From Alphaproteobacteria bacterium (GTDB lineage: Bacteria > Pseudomonadota > Alphaproteobacteria > MPNO01 > UBA2964), in NCBI GenBank assembly GCA_009377375.1, contig WHUE01000028.1, positions 1-42,678 of the forward strand: a stretch of DNA of 42,678 bases, written 5' to 3'. The notes under the pieces are model-generated. The model made no database searches. It was not told the origin of the DNA and saw only the letters and a list, made by a program, of their open reading frames with translations. Of this stretch, positions 1 through 8,196 are shown piece by piece. A program made the translations under genes and the position numbers. Each line of letters begins with the position of its first letter. The first letter of the stretch is position 1.

Positions 1-612
1 CTGGGACGCAACACGTCGTCCAACGTGCAGAAGGTGCTCTGGGTATGCGACGAGCTGGGCCTGCCCTACGAGCGCGAGGATTACGGGCTGCATTTCGGCG
101 GCAACAAGGAGCCCGAATACCTGGCGATGAACCCGAACGGGCTGGTGCCCACCATCGTCGACGACGGCTTCGTGCTGTGGGAATCGAACAGCATCTGCCG
201 CTACCTGGCGGCGAAGCACGACAAGAAGGGCGCGATTCTTCCCGACAGCCTGCAGGACCGCGCCAGCGCCGAGCGCTGGATGGACTGGCAGCTCACCACC
301 GCGCAGGGGAATTTCGGTCCGCTGTTCCTGCTGCTGACCCGGAAGCCGGAGGCCGAGCGCACGCCGGAGGCCATCGCCGAGCTGACCGGCAAGGCCGCCG
401 CCATGCTGAAGATCGTGGACACGCAGCTCGGCCGGACCGAATACATGGCCTGCGACCGCTTCACCCTCGGCGACGTGCCGCTCGGCATCATCGCCTATCG
501 CTGGTTCGCCTTCCAGGGCGTCCAGCGCCCCGACCTGCCCAATTTGAAGCGCTGGTACGACGCGCTGGCGAAGCGGCCGGCGTACAAGAAGCAGGTGATG
601 ATCGGGCTGTGA
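1..612 (+). CDS. Glutathione S-transferase family protein, 5' truncated by window edge
   Basis: The frame is open from base 1 (LGRNTSSNVQKVLW...), so the true start lies upstream of the window; the GTG at 25 is internal. The N-terminal part shows the thioredoxin-fold GST motif, with a Ser/Asn-rich active-site stretch (NTSSNVQK), NPNGLVPT carrying the cis-proline around codon 50, and WESNSICRYLA, the glutathione gamma-glutamyl-binding ESxxI motif. The C-terminal half is the all-helical GST domain with FTLGDVPLG, the usual N-capping motif (here D in GDVPLG). The role would be glutathione conjugation or a related thiol chemistry in the cytosol; the substrate is unknown. It converges on the amidohydrolase gene at 699-1673. 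Confidence 0.9.
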   Translation: MGRNTSSNVQKVLWVCDELGLPYEREDYGLHFGGNKEPEYLAMNPNGLVPTIVDDGFVLWESNSICRYLAAKHDKKGAILPDSLQDRASAERWMDWQLTTAQGNFGPLFLLLTRKPEAERTPEAIAELTGKAAAMLKIVDTQLGRTEYMACDRFTLGDVPLGIIAYRWFAFQGVQRPDLPNLKRWYDALAKRPAYKKQVMIGL

Positions 613-624
613 ACCCGGAAGAGC

Positions 625-669
625 CCCCCACCCCGACCTTCCCCCCATGGGGGAGGGTCGGGGTGGGGG
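625..669. repeat. Long near-perfect inverted repeat between convergent genes
   Basis: Bases 625-645 pair with 649-669 to give a 21-bp stem with a single G-T wobble (639 with 655) and a three-base CAT loop (646-648). Arms are C-rich on the left and G-rich on the right. It sits 13 bp after the GST stop and 29 bp from the end of the convergent amidohydrolase gene. It has no T-tract on either side, so it is a poor intrinsic terminator by sequence. The composition resembles the dispersed intergenic C-rich/G-rich palindromes common in high-GC Alphaproteobacteria. A role in bidirectional termination or mRNA 3'-end protection is inference. Confidence 0.6.
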
Positions 670-698
670 TGATCTCTCCGCCGGCGCGACGCCCGCCG

Positions 699-1673
699 CT
701 ACAGCCCGAACAGCGCGGCGGCGTTGCCGCCGAGGATGGCGTCCTTTTCGGCGCCCTTGAGCTCGGATGTCCAGCCGAGGCTGCGGCCGGGCTCGACGAA
801 CGGGTAGTCCGAGCCGTGCAGCAGGTGGCCGTCGCCGCAGACGGCCTTGCACAGCCCGATTGCATCGGCCCGGGACAGCGCGTCGTCGTAGTAGAGCCGC
901 CCGAGATAGGCGCTGGGCGGCGCTGAAATATGCTCGCTCAGGGCCGGCAGCAGGCGATAGCCGTTGTCCAGCCGGCCGGCGAGATAGGGCAGCGTGCCGC
1001 CCGCATGCGGGACGATCAGCTTGAGGTTCGGATAGCGGTCGAGGAAGCCGTCGAAGATCATCCGCGCCGCGGCGAGGGTGGTATCGACGACGAAGCCGAC
1101 CATCGCGATCAGATGGTACTGGTCCAGCGTCATGTGCGCGGCGCCCGGCGGCACGGTGGGGTGGACGATCACCGGGAGCGCGCGCCGGTCGATCTCCGAC
1201 CAGATTTCGGCGAAGCGCGGGTCGGTCAGCGGTACGTCGTCGACATTGGCGCCGATCAGCACGCCGACGGCGCCGGCGTCGCAGGCGTGCGTCAGCTCGT
1301 CCAGCGCCGCGCCCGGATACTGCATCGGCAATGTGGCGAGCCAGCGCAGCCGGGCGGGGTGCGCGTCCTGCGCGGCGGCGAGGCAGTCGTTGGAGATGCG
1401 CGCCGCGTGCTCGCTGACCTCCTGCGGCCCCCAGACCACGCCCGGCGTGGTCAGCGACAGCAGCGAGATATCGACCCCGGCCTCGTCCATCTCCGCAATG
1501 CGCGCGTCGCGGTCGAACAGCTTGGGGTGCAGCAGCCCGAAGGCGTGGCCGTCGGCAAAGATGGCGATCTTGCCCTCGCCGATCTCGCGCACGTCATAGC
1601 GACCGCCGTGCTTCTTAAGCAGATCGAACCATTCCGGGCTGGCCAGATGGGTGTGAATGTCGACGACCGGCAT
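699..1673 (-). CDS. Amidohydrolase_2 family (ACMSD-like) metal-dependent hydrolase or decarboxylase
   Basis: The 324-aa protein starts MPVVDIHTHLASP. I chose ATG 1673 because it places the DxHxH metal motif (H7, H9) at the N-terminus as the family requires and has a G-rich ribosome site (GGGGAGGGG) upstream; the longer frame to 1745 only adds unconserved arginine-rich sequence. Later motifs are a His in VIVHPTVPPG, a His in LIVPHAGGTLPYLAGR, and the catalytic Asp in LLHGSDYPF. The family includes 2-amino-3-carboxymuconate-semialdehyde decarboxylase, gamma-resorcylate decarboxylase and related hydrolases of aromatic catabolism. The gene lies downstream of the TctC gene on the same strand, so uptake and catabolism may be coupled. 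Exact substrate unknown. Confidence 0.88.
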   Translation of the reverse strand: MPVVDIHTHLASPEWFDLLKKHGGRYDVREIGEGKIAIFADGHAFGLLHPKLFDRDARIAEMDEAGVDISLLSLTTPGVVWGPQEVSEHAARISNDCLAAAQDAHPARLRWLATLPMQYPGAALDELTHACDAGAVGVLIGANVDDVPLTDPRFAEIWSEIDRRALPVIVHPTVPPGAAHMTLDQYHLIAMVGFVVDTTLAAARMIFDGFLDRYPNLKLIVPHAGGTLPYLAGRLDNGYRLLPALSEHISAPPSAYLGRLYYDDALSRADAIGLCKAVCGDGHLLHGSDYPFVEPGRSLGWTSELKGAEKDAILGGNAAALFGL

Positions 1674-1702
1674 GGCGTTGGGGCCCCTCCCCCTATATGG
1701 CA

Positions 1703-1733
1703 GGCCCGCACCGGCGGCGTGCCGGTGCGGGCC
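1703..1733 (-). repeat. Perfect 13-bp hairpin between TctC gene and amidohydrolase gene
   Basis: Bases 1703-1715 (GGCCCGCACCGGC) and 1721-1733 are perfect inverted repeats around a 5-nt loop. On the minus-strand transcript the hairpin begins 25 nt after the TctC stop (1759) and lies just ahead of the amidohydrolase ribosome site. There is no U-run after it, so it may attenuate or protect mRNA rather than terminate; that role is inference. Confidence 0.55.
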
Positions 1734-1758
1734 CGATCGCTTCACGGCGCTTCGGCCG

Positions 1759-2784
1759 TCAGGACTTACCCTGGGCCATGAGCTCCTGAAGCTCCTGCAC
1801 CACGTCGGGCGTCGCCGCGCCGAAGCCGCGCTTCAGCTCCCTTGCGATCTGGTCGGCGTTCAGGGGGCTCCACTCGACCCGGCGCGCCTCGACCTCCTCG
1901 CGGGTCGCGGGATCGGCGAGCATGTCGTCGAAGGCCTTGTGCACCGCCTGGACCACGTCCTTCGGCGCGCCCGGCGGCAGGTAGAATCCCTGGCCGATAT
2001 TCAGGTCCATCGCGAGGACGTCGTACATCTTCCGCTCCGGCGTGCCCGGCTTGAGCAGATCGGCCATATGCGGCACCCCCTCGGTCGCCGGGTTCGGCGG
2101 GCCGAAGAGGAGCACGAACCTGATCTGCTTCTTCTCGATCCATTCCGGACGCACGCCGGTGAAGCCGGAATAGTAGTTCCAGCGTCCCTGCACCTCGCCC
2201 CGCTCGATGGCCAGATTGATTTCGCCCCCACTCTTGTAGCCCAGCACCAGCTTCATCTTGGTGCCGAACACCTTGTTCGTCAGCAGCGGGAAGATGGAGC
2301 CGGCCGAGGTGCGGCCGGTGCTGCCGATCGTGACTTCGGTCTTCTTCAGGCTTTCCAAGTCCTTCACCGGCACGGTGTGCCACAGCGCGATGCCGTTGCC
2401 CCGCGCGGCGAGCGAGCCGAGCCAGTTGAACTCGCGGGCGTCGAATTTCAGCTTGCGCAGCAGCGCGCCGCTGATATTGCCCGGCGCGATCATGGCCAGG
2501 ATGCTGCCGTCCTTGGACGCCGCGTTGGCCATGTAGGACGCCGACTTCGCCCCGCCGGCGCCCGGCAGGTTCTGGATGACGACCGTCGGCTTGCCCGGAA
2601 GATGCTTGCCGAGATGCCGGGTCACGATCTGGCAGTAGACATGATAGGTCCCGCCGGAGCCCGACGGCACCTGCACGGTCACCTGCTTGCCGGAAAAATC
2701 CGCCGCGGAGGCGGAAATCGCCAGCGGCAGGGAAACGATAAGCGCGGCCGAAACGGACGCAAGGGTGCTGAAAAACACTTTCAT
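1759..2784 (-). CDS. TctC/Bug-family extracytoplasmic solute-binding protein
   Basis: 341 aa. It opens with a Sec signal peptide (MKVFF..., hydrophobic core, cleavage probably after SASA at about residue 27), so the product is periplasmic. Mature start FSGKQVTVQVPSGSGG is the usual beta-strand and ligand-loop region of tripartite tricarboxylate transporter receptors, followed by the conserved LPGAGG turn and an IGSTG..SAGSIFP motif. ATG 2784 has a strong GGAGGT site 6 nt upstream. The family captures organic acids and aromatic or heterocyclic carboxylates. No TctA/TctB membrane genes lie nearby. It is transcribed divergently from the URC-type operon, so it might feed that pathway, but this is only positional evidence. 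Confidence 0.9.
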   Translation of the reverse strand: MKVFFSTLASVSAALIVSLPLAISASAADFSGKQVTVQVPSGSGGTYHVYCQIVTRHLGKHLPGKPTVVIQNLPGAGGAKSASYMANAASKDGSILAMIAPGNISGALLRKLKFDAREFNWLGSLAARGNGIALWHTVPVKDLESLKKTEVTIGSTGRTSAGSIFPLLTNKVFGTKMKLVLGYKSGGEINLAIERGEVQGRWNYYSGFTGVRPEWIEKKQIRFVLLFGPPNPATEGVPHMADLLKPGTPERKMYDVLAMDLNIGQGFYLPPGAPKDVVQAVHKAFDDMLADPATREEVEARRVEWSPLNADQIARELKRGFGAATPDVVQELQELMAQGKS

Positions 2785-2849
2785 TTAAACCTCCAAGTTC
2801 AAGTACGTCGATCCTCTCCAGAGAGACAATATGCTTCCAGCCTGAACGA

Positions 2850-2873
2850 CCGGGTTGCGGCATGCAACACCGG
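2850..2873. promoter_or_regulatory. Imperfect inverted repeat in the TctC/URC divergent region
   Basis: CCGGGTTGC (2850-2858) and GCAAC-A-CCGG (2864-2873) pair around a GGCAT loop, with one extra A. A second small inverted repeat, CTCTC/GAGAG, is at 2902-2915. They sit in the 266-bp divergent region between the TctC gene and the URC1-like gene and could be an operator or transcript hairpins. No known regulator is encoded next to them. Confidence 0.3.
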
Positions 2874-2939
2874 AATCCCCTCCGGCCCCGGGCCGAAAAC
2901 TCTCTCCGATGAGAGCAACCCCTTGAATTCCCTGGGGGC

Positions 2940-2968
2940 TTCACCAAATCTTCAACTTCGCATAGTAT
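2940..2968 (+). promoter_or_regulatory. Candidate promoter of the URC-type operon
   Basis: TTCACC (2940-2945) and TAGTAT (2963-2968) are separated by 17 bp and lie about 80 bp upstream of the first gene at 3051. Each hexamer matches four of six sigma-70 consensus positions, so this is a weak call. The local drop in GC supports a promoter region. Confidence 0.3.
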
Positions 2969-3050
2969 CTTCCGACTGAGTGAACGGGCGGGGCGAACGG
3001 CACCATATTGCCGCCGCCCGTTTTGCGTTTCCGGATAAGACGAGGCAGGC

Positions 3051-4295
3051 ATGGCCGCGACAAAGCCCATCGTCCTTACGTCCCACACACCCCGCGGGCC
3101 CGCAGGCCCGGGCGGCATCCGCTGGGGTGCCGCGACCGCGCAGGAGCGCGGTCCCGTCGTCGGCACGGTCAGCGTCGCCGCGCACCGCAACGTCATCGGC
3201 ACCCATTCGGGCAGCTATTCGGTCTACCGCGCGGTCTCGGTCGCGGCCGGCCGGATGGACCCGATGCACCGGCCGGACCTGCGCAACACCGCACCGGTAT
3301 CCGCCATCGGCCCGCACCCGCAATGGTCCGACGCCAGGAAGATCGTCTCGCTCGACCCGTGGGGACACCTGGTGACCGAGGCGTTCGGCGAGGCGCTCGA
3401 GAAGGGCGTCGACATCCGCCCGACCATCGCCGTCACCCAGGCGCGGCTGACCCTGCCGGAAATCCGCGAGGCCGTCGTCCTCGGCCGGCTGAAGCCGGAC
3501 AACCGCATCCTGCTGGGTCGCGGCGACATACAGGTGACCAAGGTCGCGCTCGATCCGGTCTGGCACCTGCCCGGCATCGCCGAGCGGTTCGGGGTGACCG
3601 AGCACCAGCTCCGCCGCGTGCTGTTCGAGCAGACCGGCGGCATGTATCCCGAGCTGGTGACGCGCAACGATCTCAAGGTCTTCCTGCCGCCGATCGGCGG
3701 CATCACCGCCTATGTGATGGGCGACATCAGCACGATCTCCGACCGGTCGATCCCGCTCGCCTGCCGGGTGCACGACGAGTGCAACGGTTCCGACGTGTTC
3801 GGCTCCGACATCTGCACCTGCCGCCCCTATCTGACCCATGGCATCGAGATGTGCGTGGAGATGGCGCAGCAGGGCGGCGCCGGGCTGGTGGTCTATAACC
3901 GCAAGGAAGGCCGCGCGCTGGGCGAGGTGACCAAGTTCCTGGTCTACAACGCCCGCAAGCGCCAGGACGGCGGCGACATGGCCTCGACCTATTTCGAGCG
4001 CACCGAATGCGTGGCCGGCGTCCAGGACGCCCGGTTCCAGGAGCTGATGCCGGACATATTCCACTGGCTCGGCGTCACCAGGATCGACCGCTTTGCCTCG
4101 ATGAGCGACATGAAGCGCGACGCGCTGACCTCGCAGGGCATCGAGGTCGTCGAAGGCGTCGACATCCCGGCCGAGCTGATTCCCGAGGACGCCCAGGTCG
4201 AGATGGAGGCCAAGAAGGCCGCCGGCTACCACACCAAGAGCGAGGTGAAGAAAGGCGAGGACCTCGCCCGGGTGAAGGGGCGGTCCATCACCTGA
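3051..4295 (+). CDS. urc1: Urc1-like GTP cyclohydrolase II homologue (uracil catabolism)
   Basis: 414 aa, about twice the length of RibA because of a roughly 200-residue N-terminal region. The C-terminal half is GTP-cyclohydrolase-II fold: [13 protein letters not shown] then CTC gives the zinc triad C244, C255 and C257 (C-x10-C-x-C), and [11 protein letters not shown] corresponds to the RibA YxRQEGRGIGL catalytic loop with changed residues. The RibA region containing TNNPxK is replaced by SMSDMKRD. Such proteins are named Urc1 in the URC uracil catabolic pathway described in Lachancea (Saccharomyces) kluyveri, where they act on a uridine-nucleotide-derived intermediate rather than GTP for riboflavin. 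The context is decisive: its stop overlaps the URC4/DUF1688 start by one base and a uracil phosphoribosyltransferase follows. GTP cyclohydrolase activity itself is not implied. Confidence 0.88.
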   Translation: MAATKPIVLTSHTPRGPAGPGGIRWGAATAQERGPVVGTVSVAAHRNVIGTHSGSYSVYRAVSVAAGRMDPMHRPDLRNTAPVSAIGPHPQWSDARKIVSLDPWGHLVTEAFGEALEKGVDIRPTIAVTQARLTLPEIREAVVLGRLKPDNRILLGRGDIQVTKVALDPVWHLPGIAERFGVTEHQLRRVLFEQTGGMYPELVTRNDLKVFLPPIGGITAYVMGDISTISDRSIPLACRVHDECNGSDVFGSDICTCRPYLTHGIEMCVEMAQQGGAGLVVYNRKEGRALGEVTKFLVYNARKRQDGGDMASTYFERTECVAGVQDARFQELMPDIFHWLGVTRIDRFASMSDMKRDALTSQGIEVVEGVDIPAELIPEDAQVEMEAKKAAGYHTKSEVKKGEDLARVKGRSIT

Positions 4296-5539
4296 TGTCC
4301 GCTGCCGATACCGACGCCGCTTCGCTGCGCGCGCTGCTGGCGCCGGAGGCGGTGCGCGAGCGCGCCCACGAGCTGCTGACGCTGGCCGAGGCCGGCGCGC
4401 TCGACCATTTCGCCTTTCATCCCGCCGGGCTGATCGAGGCCGCCGAACGCACGGCGGCGGAGACGAGGCGTGCCTATCCCGACCTCCACGTGCCGTTCCA
4501 CAGCCGCTGGCGTCATTTCGAGCTGGACGGAGACGACCTATGGGCCGGCATCGCCGACGCCGCCGGCCTGGCCGGCGCGCGGCGGGCGCGGGCGGAGATC
4601 GACCTGGCCGTGGTCTCGGTGCTGACCGATGCCGGGGCGGGGGCAGGCTGGTCGTACCGCGACGCGGGAACCGGCCGGACCTTCGCGCGTTCCGAGGGGC
4701 TCGCCGTCGCCGGGCTGCGCTGGTTCGCCGCCGGCGGGCTGAGCGCGGCGGGGCCGGACGATCCGTTCCGTGCCGACACCGCCCGGCTGCGCGGCGTGAC
4801 CGAGGCGGAGCTGGCCGAGGCATTCCAGGCGGGTTCGGGCAACCCGCTCGTCGGCTGCGGCCCACGCGCGAGACTGCTGAACGCGCTCGGCGCGGCGCTG
4901 GAGGCGCAGCCCGGAATTTTCGCCGCGGACGGCGCGGCCCGGCCGGGCGGGCTGTTCGATCATCTGCGCGCACGCGCCACGGGCGGCGCGCTGCCGGCGC
5001 GCGAGATCCTGGTCGCGCTGCTGCGCGGACTGGGCGGTATCTGGCCGCACGGGCTGACGCTGGACGGCGTGGCGCTGGGCGACACCGGACGCCATCCGAA
5101 GCTGCGGCGAAACGACGGCACCGACGGGCTGGTCCCGTTCCACAAGCTGTCGCAATGGATGAGCTACTCGCTGATCGAGCCGCTGCAGCGCGGCGGACTC
5201 GACGTCACCGGGATAGACGCGCTGACCGGGCTGGCGGAGTACCGCAATGGCGGGCTGTTCGTCGATGCCGGCGCGCTGACGCTGAAGAATCCGGCGGCCG
5301 CAGACCGCGCCCATGCGCCCTACGATCCGCTGGTCGTCGAATGGCGCGCCCTGACGATCGCCCTGCTCGACCGCACCGCCGGGATGGTGCGCGCGGCACT
5401 CGGGCCCGGTGCGGCCGGGCTGCCGCTGGCCAGCATATTGCAGGGCGGCACCTGGACGGCGGGACGGACGATCGCCGCCGAGAAGCGTCCCGACGGCCCC
5501 CCGCCGCTGACCGTCGCCAGCGACGGCACCGTTTTCTGA
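4295..5539 (+). CDS. urc4: Urc4-like DUF1688 protein
   Basis: 414 aa starting [18 protein letters not shown] 4295 overlaps the preceding TGA (TGATG), implying translational coupling; longer frames upstream just read the URC1 gene out of frame. Recognisable conserved stretches are [32 protein letters not shown], and near the C-terminus [18 protein letters not shown] and [15 protein letters not shown]. No signal peptide, no membrane segment, no known catalytic motif that I can name. DUF1688/Urc4 is needed for uracil use by the URC pathway in yeasts and is found beside Urc1 in bacteria; its chemistry is not established to my knowledge. Assigned from sequence style plus the flanking urc1-like and upp genes. 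Confidence 0.85.
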   Translation: MSAADTDAASLRALLAPEAVRERAHELLTLAEAGALDHFAFHPAGLIEAAERTAAETRRAYPDLHVPFHSRWRHFELDGDDLWAGIADAAGLAGARRARAEIDLAVVSVLTDAGAGAGWSYRDAGTGRTFARSEGLAVAGLRWFAAGGLSAAGPDDPFRADTARLRGVTEAELAEAFQAGSGNPLVGCGPRARLLNALGAALEAQPGIFAADGAARPGGLFDHLRARATGGALPAREILVALLRGLGGIWPHGLTLDGVALGDTGRHPKLRRNDGTDGLVPFHKLSQWMSYSLIEPLQRGGLDVTGIDALTGLAEYRNGGLFVDAGALTLKNPAAADRAHAPYDPLVVEWRALTIALLDRTAGMVRAALGPGAAGLPLASILQGGTWTAGRTIAAEKRPDGPPPLTVASDGTVF

Positions 5540-5556
5540 GGACAGGAAGGACCGAA

Positions 5557-6192
5557 ATGAGCAACCGGAACGTCACCGTGGTTTCCCACCCGCTGGTCCA
5601 GCACAAGCTGACGCTGATGCGCGACGTCACCGCGCCGACCTCGCTGTTCCGCACCCTGCTGCGCGAGATCGGGCATCTGCTGTGCTACGAGGTGTGCCGC
5701 GACCTGGAGACGACGACCGTGGAGATCGACACGCCGCTGGAGCGGATGAGCGCGCCCAAGCTGGAAGGCAAGAAGCTCTGCTTCGTCTCCATCCTCCGCG
5801 CCGGCAACGGGCTGCTCGACGGGATGCTGGAGCTGGTGCCGTCCGCCCGCGTCGGTCATGTCGGGCTGTACCGCGAGCCGGAGACGCTGGCCCCGGTCGA
5901 GTACTACATCAAGCTGCCGGACAACATGGACCAGCGGCTCTGCATCGTCGTCGACCCGATGATGGCCACCGGCAACTCCGCCACCGCCGCGGTGCAGCGG
6001 ATCAAGGATTCGGGCGCGGCGCGGATCAAGTTCGTCTGCCTGCTGGCGGCGCCGGAAGGGCTCGCCAACTTCGTCGAGACGCACCCCGACGTCCCCGTCA
6101 TCACCGCCGCCATCGACCGGCAACTCGACGACCACGGCTACATCCTGCCCGGCCTCGGAGACGCCGGCGACCGGCTGTTCGGGACGAAATAG
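5557..6192 (+). CDS. upp: Uracil phosphoribosyltransferase
   Basis: 211 aa, the usual length. It converts uracil and PRPP to UMP and diphosphate. The PRPP-binding signature [14 protein letters not shown] is at residues 129-142 and the C-terminal uracil-binding region is [34 protein letters not shown] is the second conserved loop. The start has a good site (AGGAAGGA) and lies 17 bp after the DUF1688 stop, so the three genes form an operon. In the URC pathway this enzyme (Urc6) supplies the nucleotide on which degradation acts, so here it probably serves catabolism as well as salvage. It converges on the alpha/beta hydrolase gene. Confidence 0.96.
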   Translation: MSNRNVTVVSHPLVQHKLTLMRDVTAPTSLFRTLLREIGHLLCYEVCRDLETTTVEIDTPLERMSAPKLEGKKLCFVSILRAGNGLLDGMLELVPSARVGHVGLYREPETLAPVEYYIKLPDNMDQRLCIVVDPMMATGNSATAAVQRIKDSGAARIKFVCLLAAPEGLANFVETHPDVPVITAAIDRQLDDHGYILPGLGDAGDRLFGTK

Positions 6193-6216
6193 ACGGGACC
6201 GCGAGGCGGCAGTCCG

Positions 6217-7056
6217 CTAATCCCCGCCTTCTGTCAGGAAGGCGCGGACCAGGGAGACGAAGCGGTCGCGCTTCTCGATCTGGGTCCAGTGGCCGCACTG
6301 GCCGAACACGTGCAGCTCCGAACGCGGGATCAGCCGGTGCAGCGCGAGGCTGGCCTCCAGCGGGATGATGCGGTCGTCGCGGCCGTGGACCACCAGGGTG
6401 CGGTGCGGGATGGCGCGGATCGCGTCCTCGGGCGTGGCCAGCGCCTCGATATGGCGCTGGCGCGGGGCCGGGAACAGCGCAGAGTAGCTTTCCTGGCAGC
6501 CAGGTCGGAGGCTGGCCTCCAGCCGCGAGCGCACGAGGTCGGGCGTCACGATGGACTCGTCGCAAACGAACAGCCGGATCAGGCGCTCCATCGCTTCCGC
6601 CGACGGCTCGTAGCCCCAGACCGCGTCCAGCCCCTCGGTCAGCGGGAACACCGTGCCGCAGGATCCCATCAGCACCATGCGGCGCACACGGTCGGAATGC
6701 CGCGCGGCGAGGGCGAGGGTGAGCGCGCCGCCGAAGGAATTGCCGATGAAATGCGCGCGCTCGATGTCCAGCGCGTCGAGCACGCCGAGGATATGCGCGA
6801 CCCAGAAATCCATGCCGTATCGCGCGTGCGGGCGGCGTTCGGTATAGCCGAACCCGGCGATGTCGGGTGCGACGGCATGAAAGCGGTCGCCGAGCGCGGG
6901 CACCACCAGCCGCCAGTTGGCGTAAGCCGTCACCCCGGGGCCGGAGCCGTGGATCAGCACCACGGGCTCGCCCGATCCCGCCTCGATATAGTTGGTCGCG
7001 AGCCCCGCGGCGGAGACGGTCGCGCCGATTTCCGGGTTGCCGCCGGCGGCCGCCAT
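6217..7056 (-). CDS. Alpha/beta hydrolase of meta-cleavage-product hydrolase type
   Basis: 279 aa from ATG 7056, which overlaps the stop of the upstream monooxygenase gene by one base (TGATG on the minus strand). The alpha/beta hydrolase order is clear: oxyanion region LIHGSGPGVTAYANW, nucleophile elbow GNSFGG with Ser, acid residue in VHGRDDRIIP, and catalytic His in FGQCGHWTQIEK. HGSGPG and CGHWxQxE are typical of MhpC/BphD/DmpD carbon-carbon hydrolases that open ring-cleavage products, and of related C-N hydrolases. Cytosolic. Coupling to the flavin monooxygenase suggests consecutive steps on one substrate, oxidation then hydrolysis. Substrate unknown. Confidence 0.88.
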   Translation of the reverse strand: MAAAGGNPEIGATVSAAGLATNYIEAGSGEPVVLIHGSGPGVTAYANWRLVVPALGDRFHAVAPDIAGFGYTERRPHARYGMDFWVAHILGVLDALDIERAHFIGNSFGGALTLALAARHSDRVRRMVLMGSCGTVFPLTEGLDAVWGYEPSAEAMERLIRLFVCDESIVTPDLVRSRLEASLRPGCQESYSALFPAPRQRHIEALATPEDAIRAIPHRTLVVHGRDDRIIPLEASLALHRLIPRSELHVFGQCGHWTQIEKRDRFVSLVRAFLTEGGD

Positions 7057-8084
7057 CACACCGTGACGGCGCCGAGGGCGGGCAGCACCTCGTCGGAGAA
7101 CAGCCGGATGGAGCGCAGCGCCTCCTCCAGCGTCATGTCGCCGAAGACGAACTGGCCGACGAGGTAATTGGCGCCCGACCGTTCCATGTCCTCCGCCACC
7201 CAGGCGGCGATCTTCTCCGGCGTGGAGGCGAGCGCCCGCTTTTCGGCGACGATCCCGTCCCATTCGCGCGGGCGCTGGTGGCGCGGTACGCTGCCGTGCC
7301 TGTGGAACAGGTAGTTGAAGCTGTCGTGCCAGACGGGATAGGCGCGCCGCGCTATGCGCAGCGCGTCCTCCTCGGTCTCGCCGACCACGATGAACCGGCC
7401 GATGCCGATCTTCGGCTCCGGCGCGCCGCCCTGCGACTCCGCCCAGGCCTCGCGGAAGGCGACCGTCATGTCGTGCGTCATCGGCGCGTCGTCGAGGCTG
7501 ACGACGTTGAGCCCGCGCCGCGCCGCGCGGGCCGCGCTCTCAGGCGCATGCATGCCGTACCAGATCGGCGGGTGCGGCTTCTGGAAGGCTTCCAGCGCGA
7601 TGGGCACGTCCTCGAAGCTGTGGAACTCGCCCCTGAAGCTGAAACTGCCGTCGCATTGCAGCCCCTGCATCATCAGGTTCAGCGATTCCTCGTAGACGGC
7701 GAAGGATTTCTCCGCCGGCATGCCGAAGATCTCCAGCTCGATCGGCGAGGCGCCGCGGCCGAACCCGATATCGAGCCGGCCGCCGCTCATCTGGTCGAGC
7801 ATGCGGATCTCCTCGATCAGCCGCAGCGGGTGGTAGATGGGGAGCTGGTACACCAGCGGGCCGAAACGCAGCCGCTTCGTGCGCTGCGCCACGGCGGCGA
7901 GATAGACGCTGGGCGACGGCGCCATGCCGAGCGGCGTCGCGTGATGCTCCGCCACGTGATAGGAGTGAAACCCGGCGACGTCGAACGCCTCAACCGCCGC
8001 CATCCGGTCCTCGTAGTACTGCTGCAACGAAATGTCGGGCCGGCGGTCGACATGGTCGAACACCCCGATATCGGACGGTCGCAT
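7056..8084 (-). CDS. Luciferase-like (LLM) flavin-dependent monooxygenase
   Basis: 342 aa. Start ATG 8084 gives MRPSDIGVFDHVDRRPD; the frame extends upstream to 8606 but that part is antisense to the phosphoesterase gene. Bacterial luciferase-fold motifs: GFHSYHVAEHHAT near residue 40, SVYLAAVAQRTKRLRFG, YHPLRLIEEIRMLDQMSGGRLDIGFGRGASPIE, and a mid-protein KPHPPIWYG. These fit FMN-reduced monooxygenases of the alkanal-monooxygenase-like group. A separate flavin reductase would be needed; none is adjacent. It lacks the look of RutA. It lies in the minus-strand catabolic run and is coupled to the hydrolase that follows it. Confidence 0.88.
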   Translation of the reverse strand: MRPSDIGVFDHVDRRPDISLQQYYEDRMAAVEAFDVAGFHSYHVAEHHATPLGMAPSPSVYLAAVAQRTKRLRFGPLVYQLPIYHPLRLIEEIRMLDQMSGGRLDIGFGRGASPIELEIFGMPAEKSFAVYEESLNLMMQGLQCDGSFSFRGEFHSFEDVPIALEAFQKPHPPIWYGMHAPESAARAARRGLNVVSLDDAPMTHDMTVAFREAWAESQGGAPEPKIGIGRFIVVGETEEDALRIARRAYPVWHDSFNYLFHRHGSVPRHQRPREWDGIVAEKRALASTPEKIAAWVAEDMERSGANYLVGQFVFGDMTLEEALRSIRLFSDEVLPALGAVTV

Positions 8085-8196
8085 CGCTGATCGGAACTCC
8101 CTGTGCCTTAACCGTGCGGGCGGCCTTTCCGGCCGGCTTGAGGCCACCATAACACCGTAATCCCGCAGGGAACACGGGCGGCGCGGCGAAAACCGG

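Noticed and set aside
3051-4295. Riboflavin-pathway ribA
   Set aside because: The protein is twice the RibA length, alters the QEGRGIGL and TNNP motifs, and is coupled to DUF1688 and upp, not to rib genes.
6217-8084. Rut pyrimidine pathway (RutA/RutD) beside upp
   Set aside because: The monooxygenase lacks RutA-like sequence as I know it and no RutB, RutC, RutE or RutF gene is present; coupling of the pair alone is not enough.
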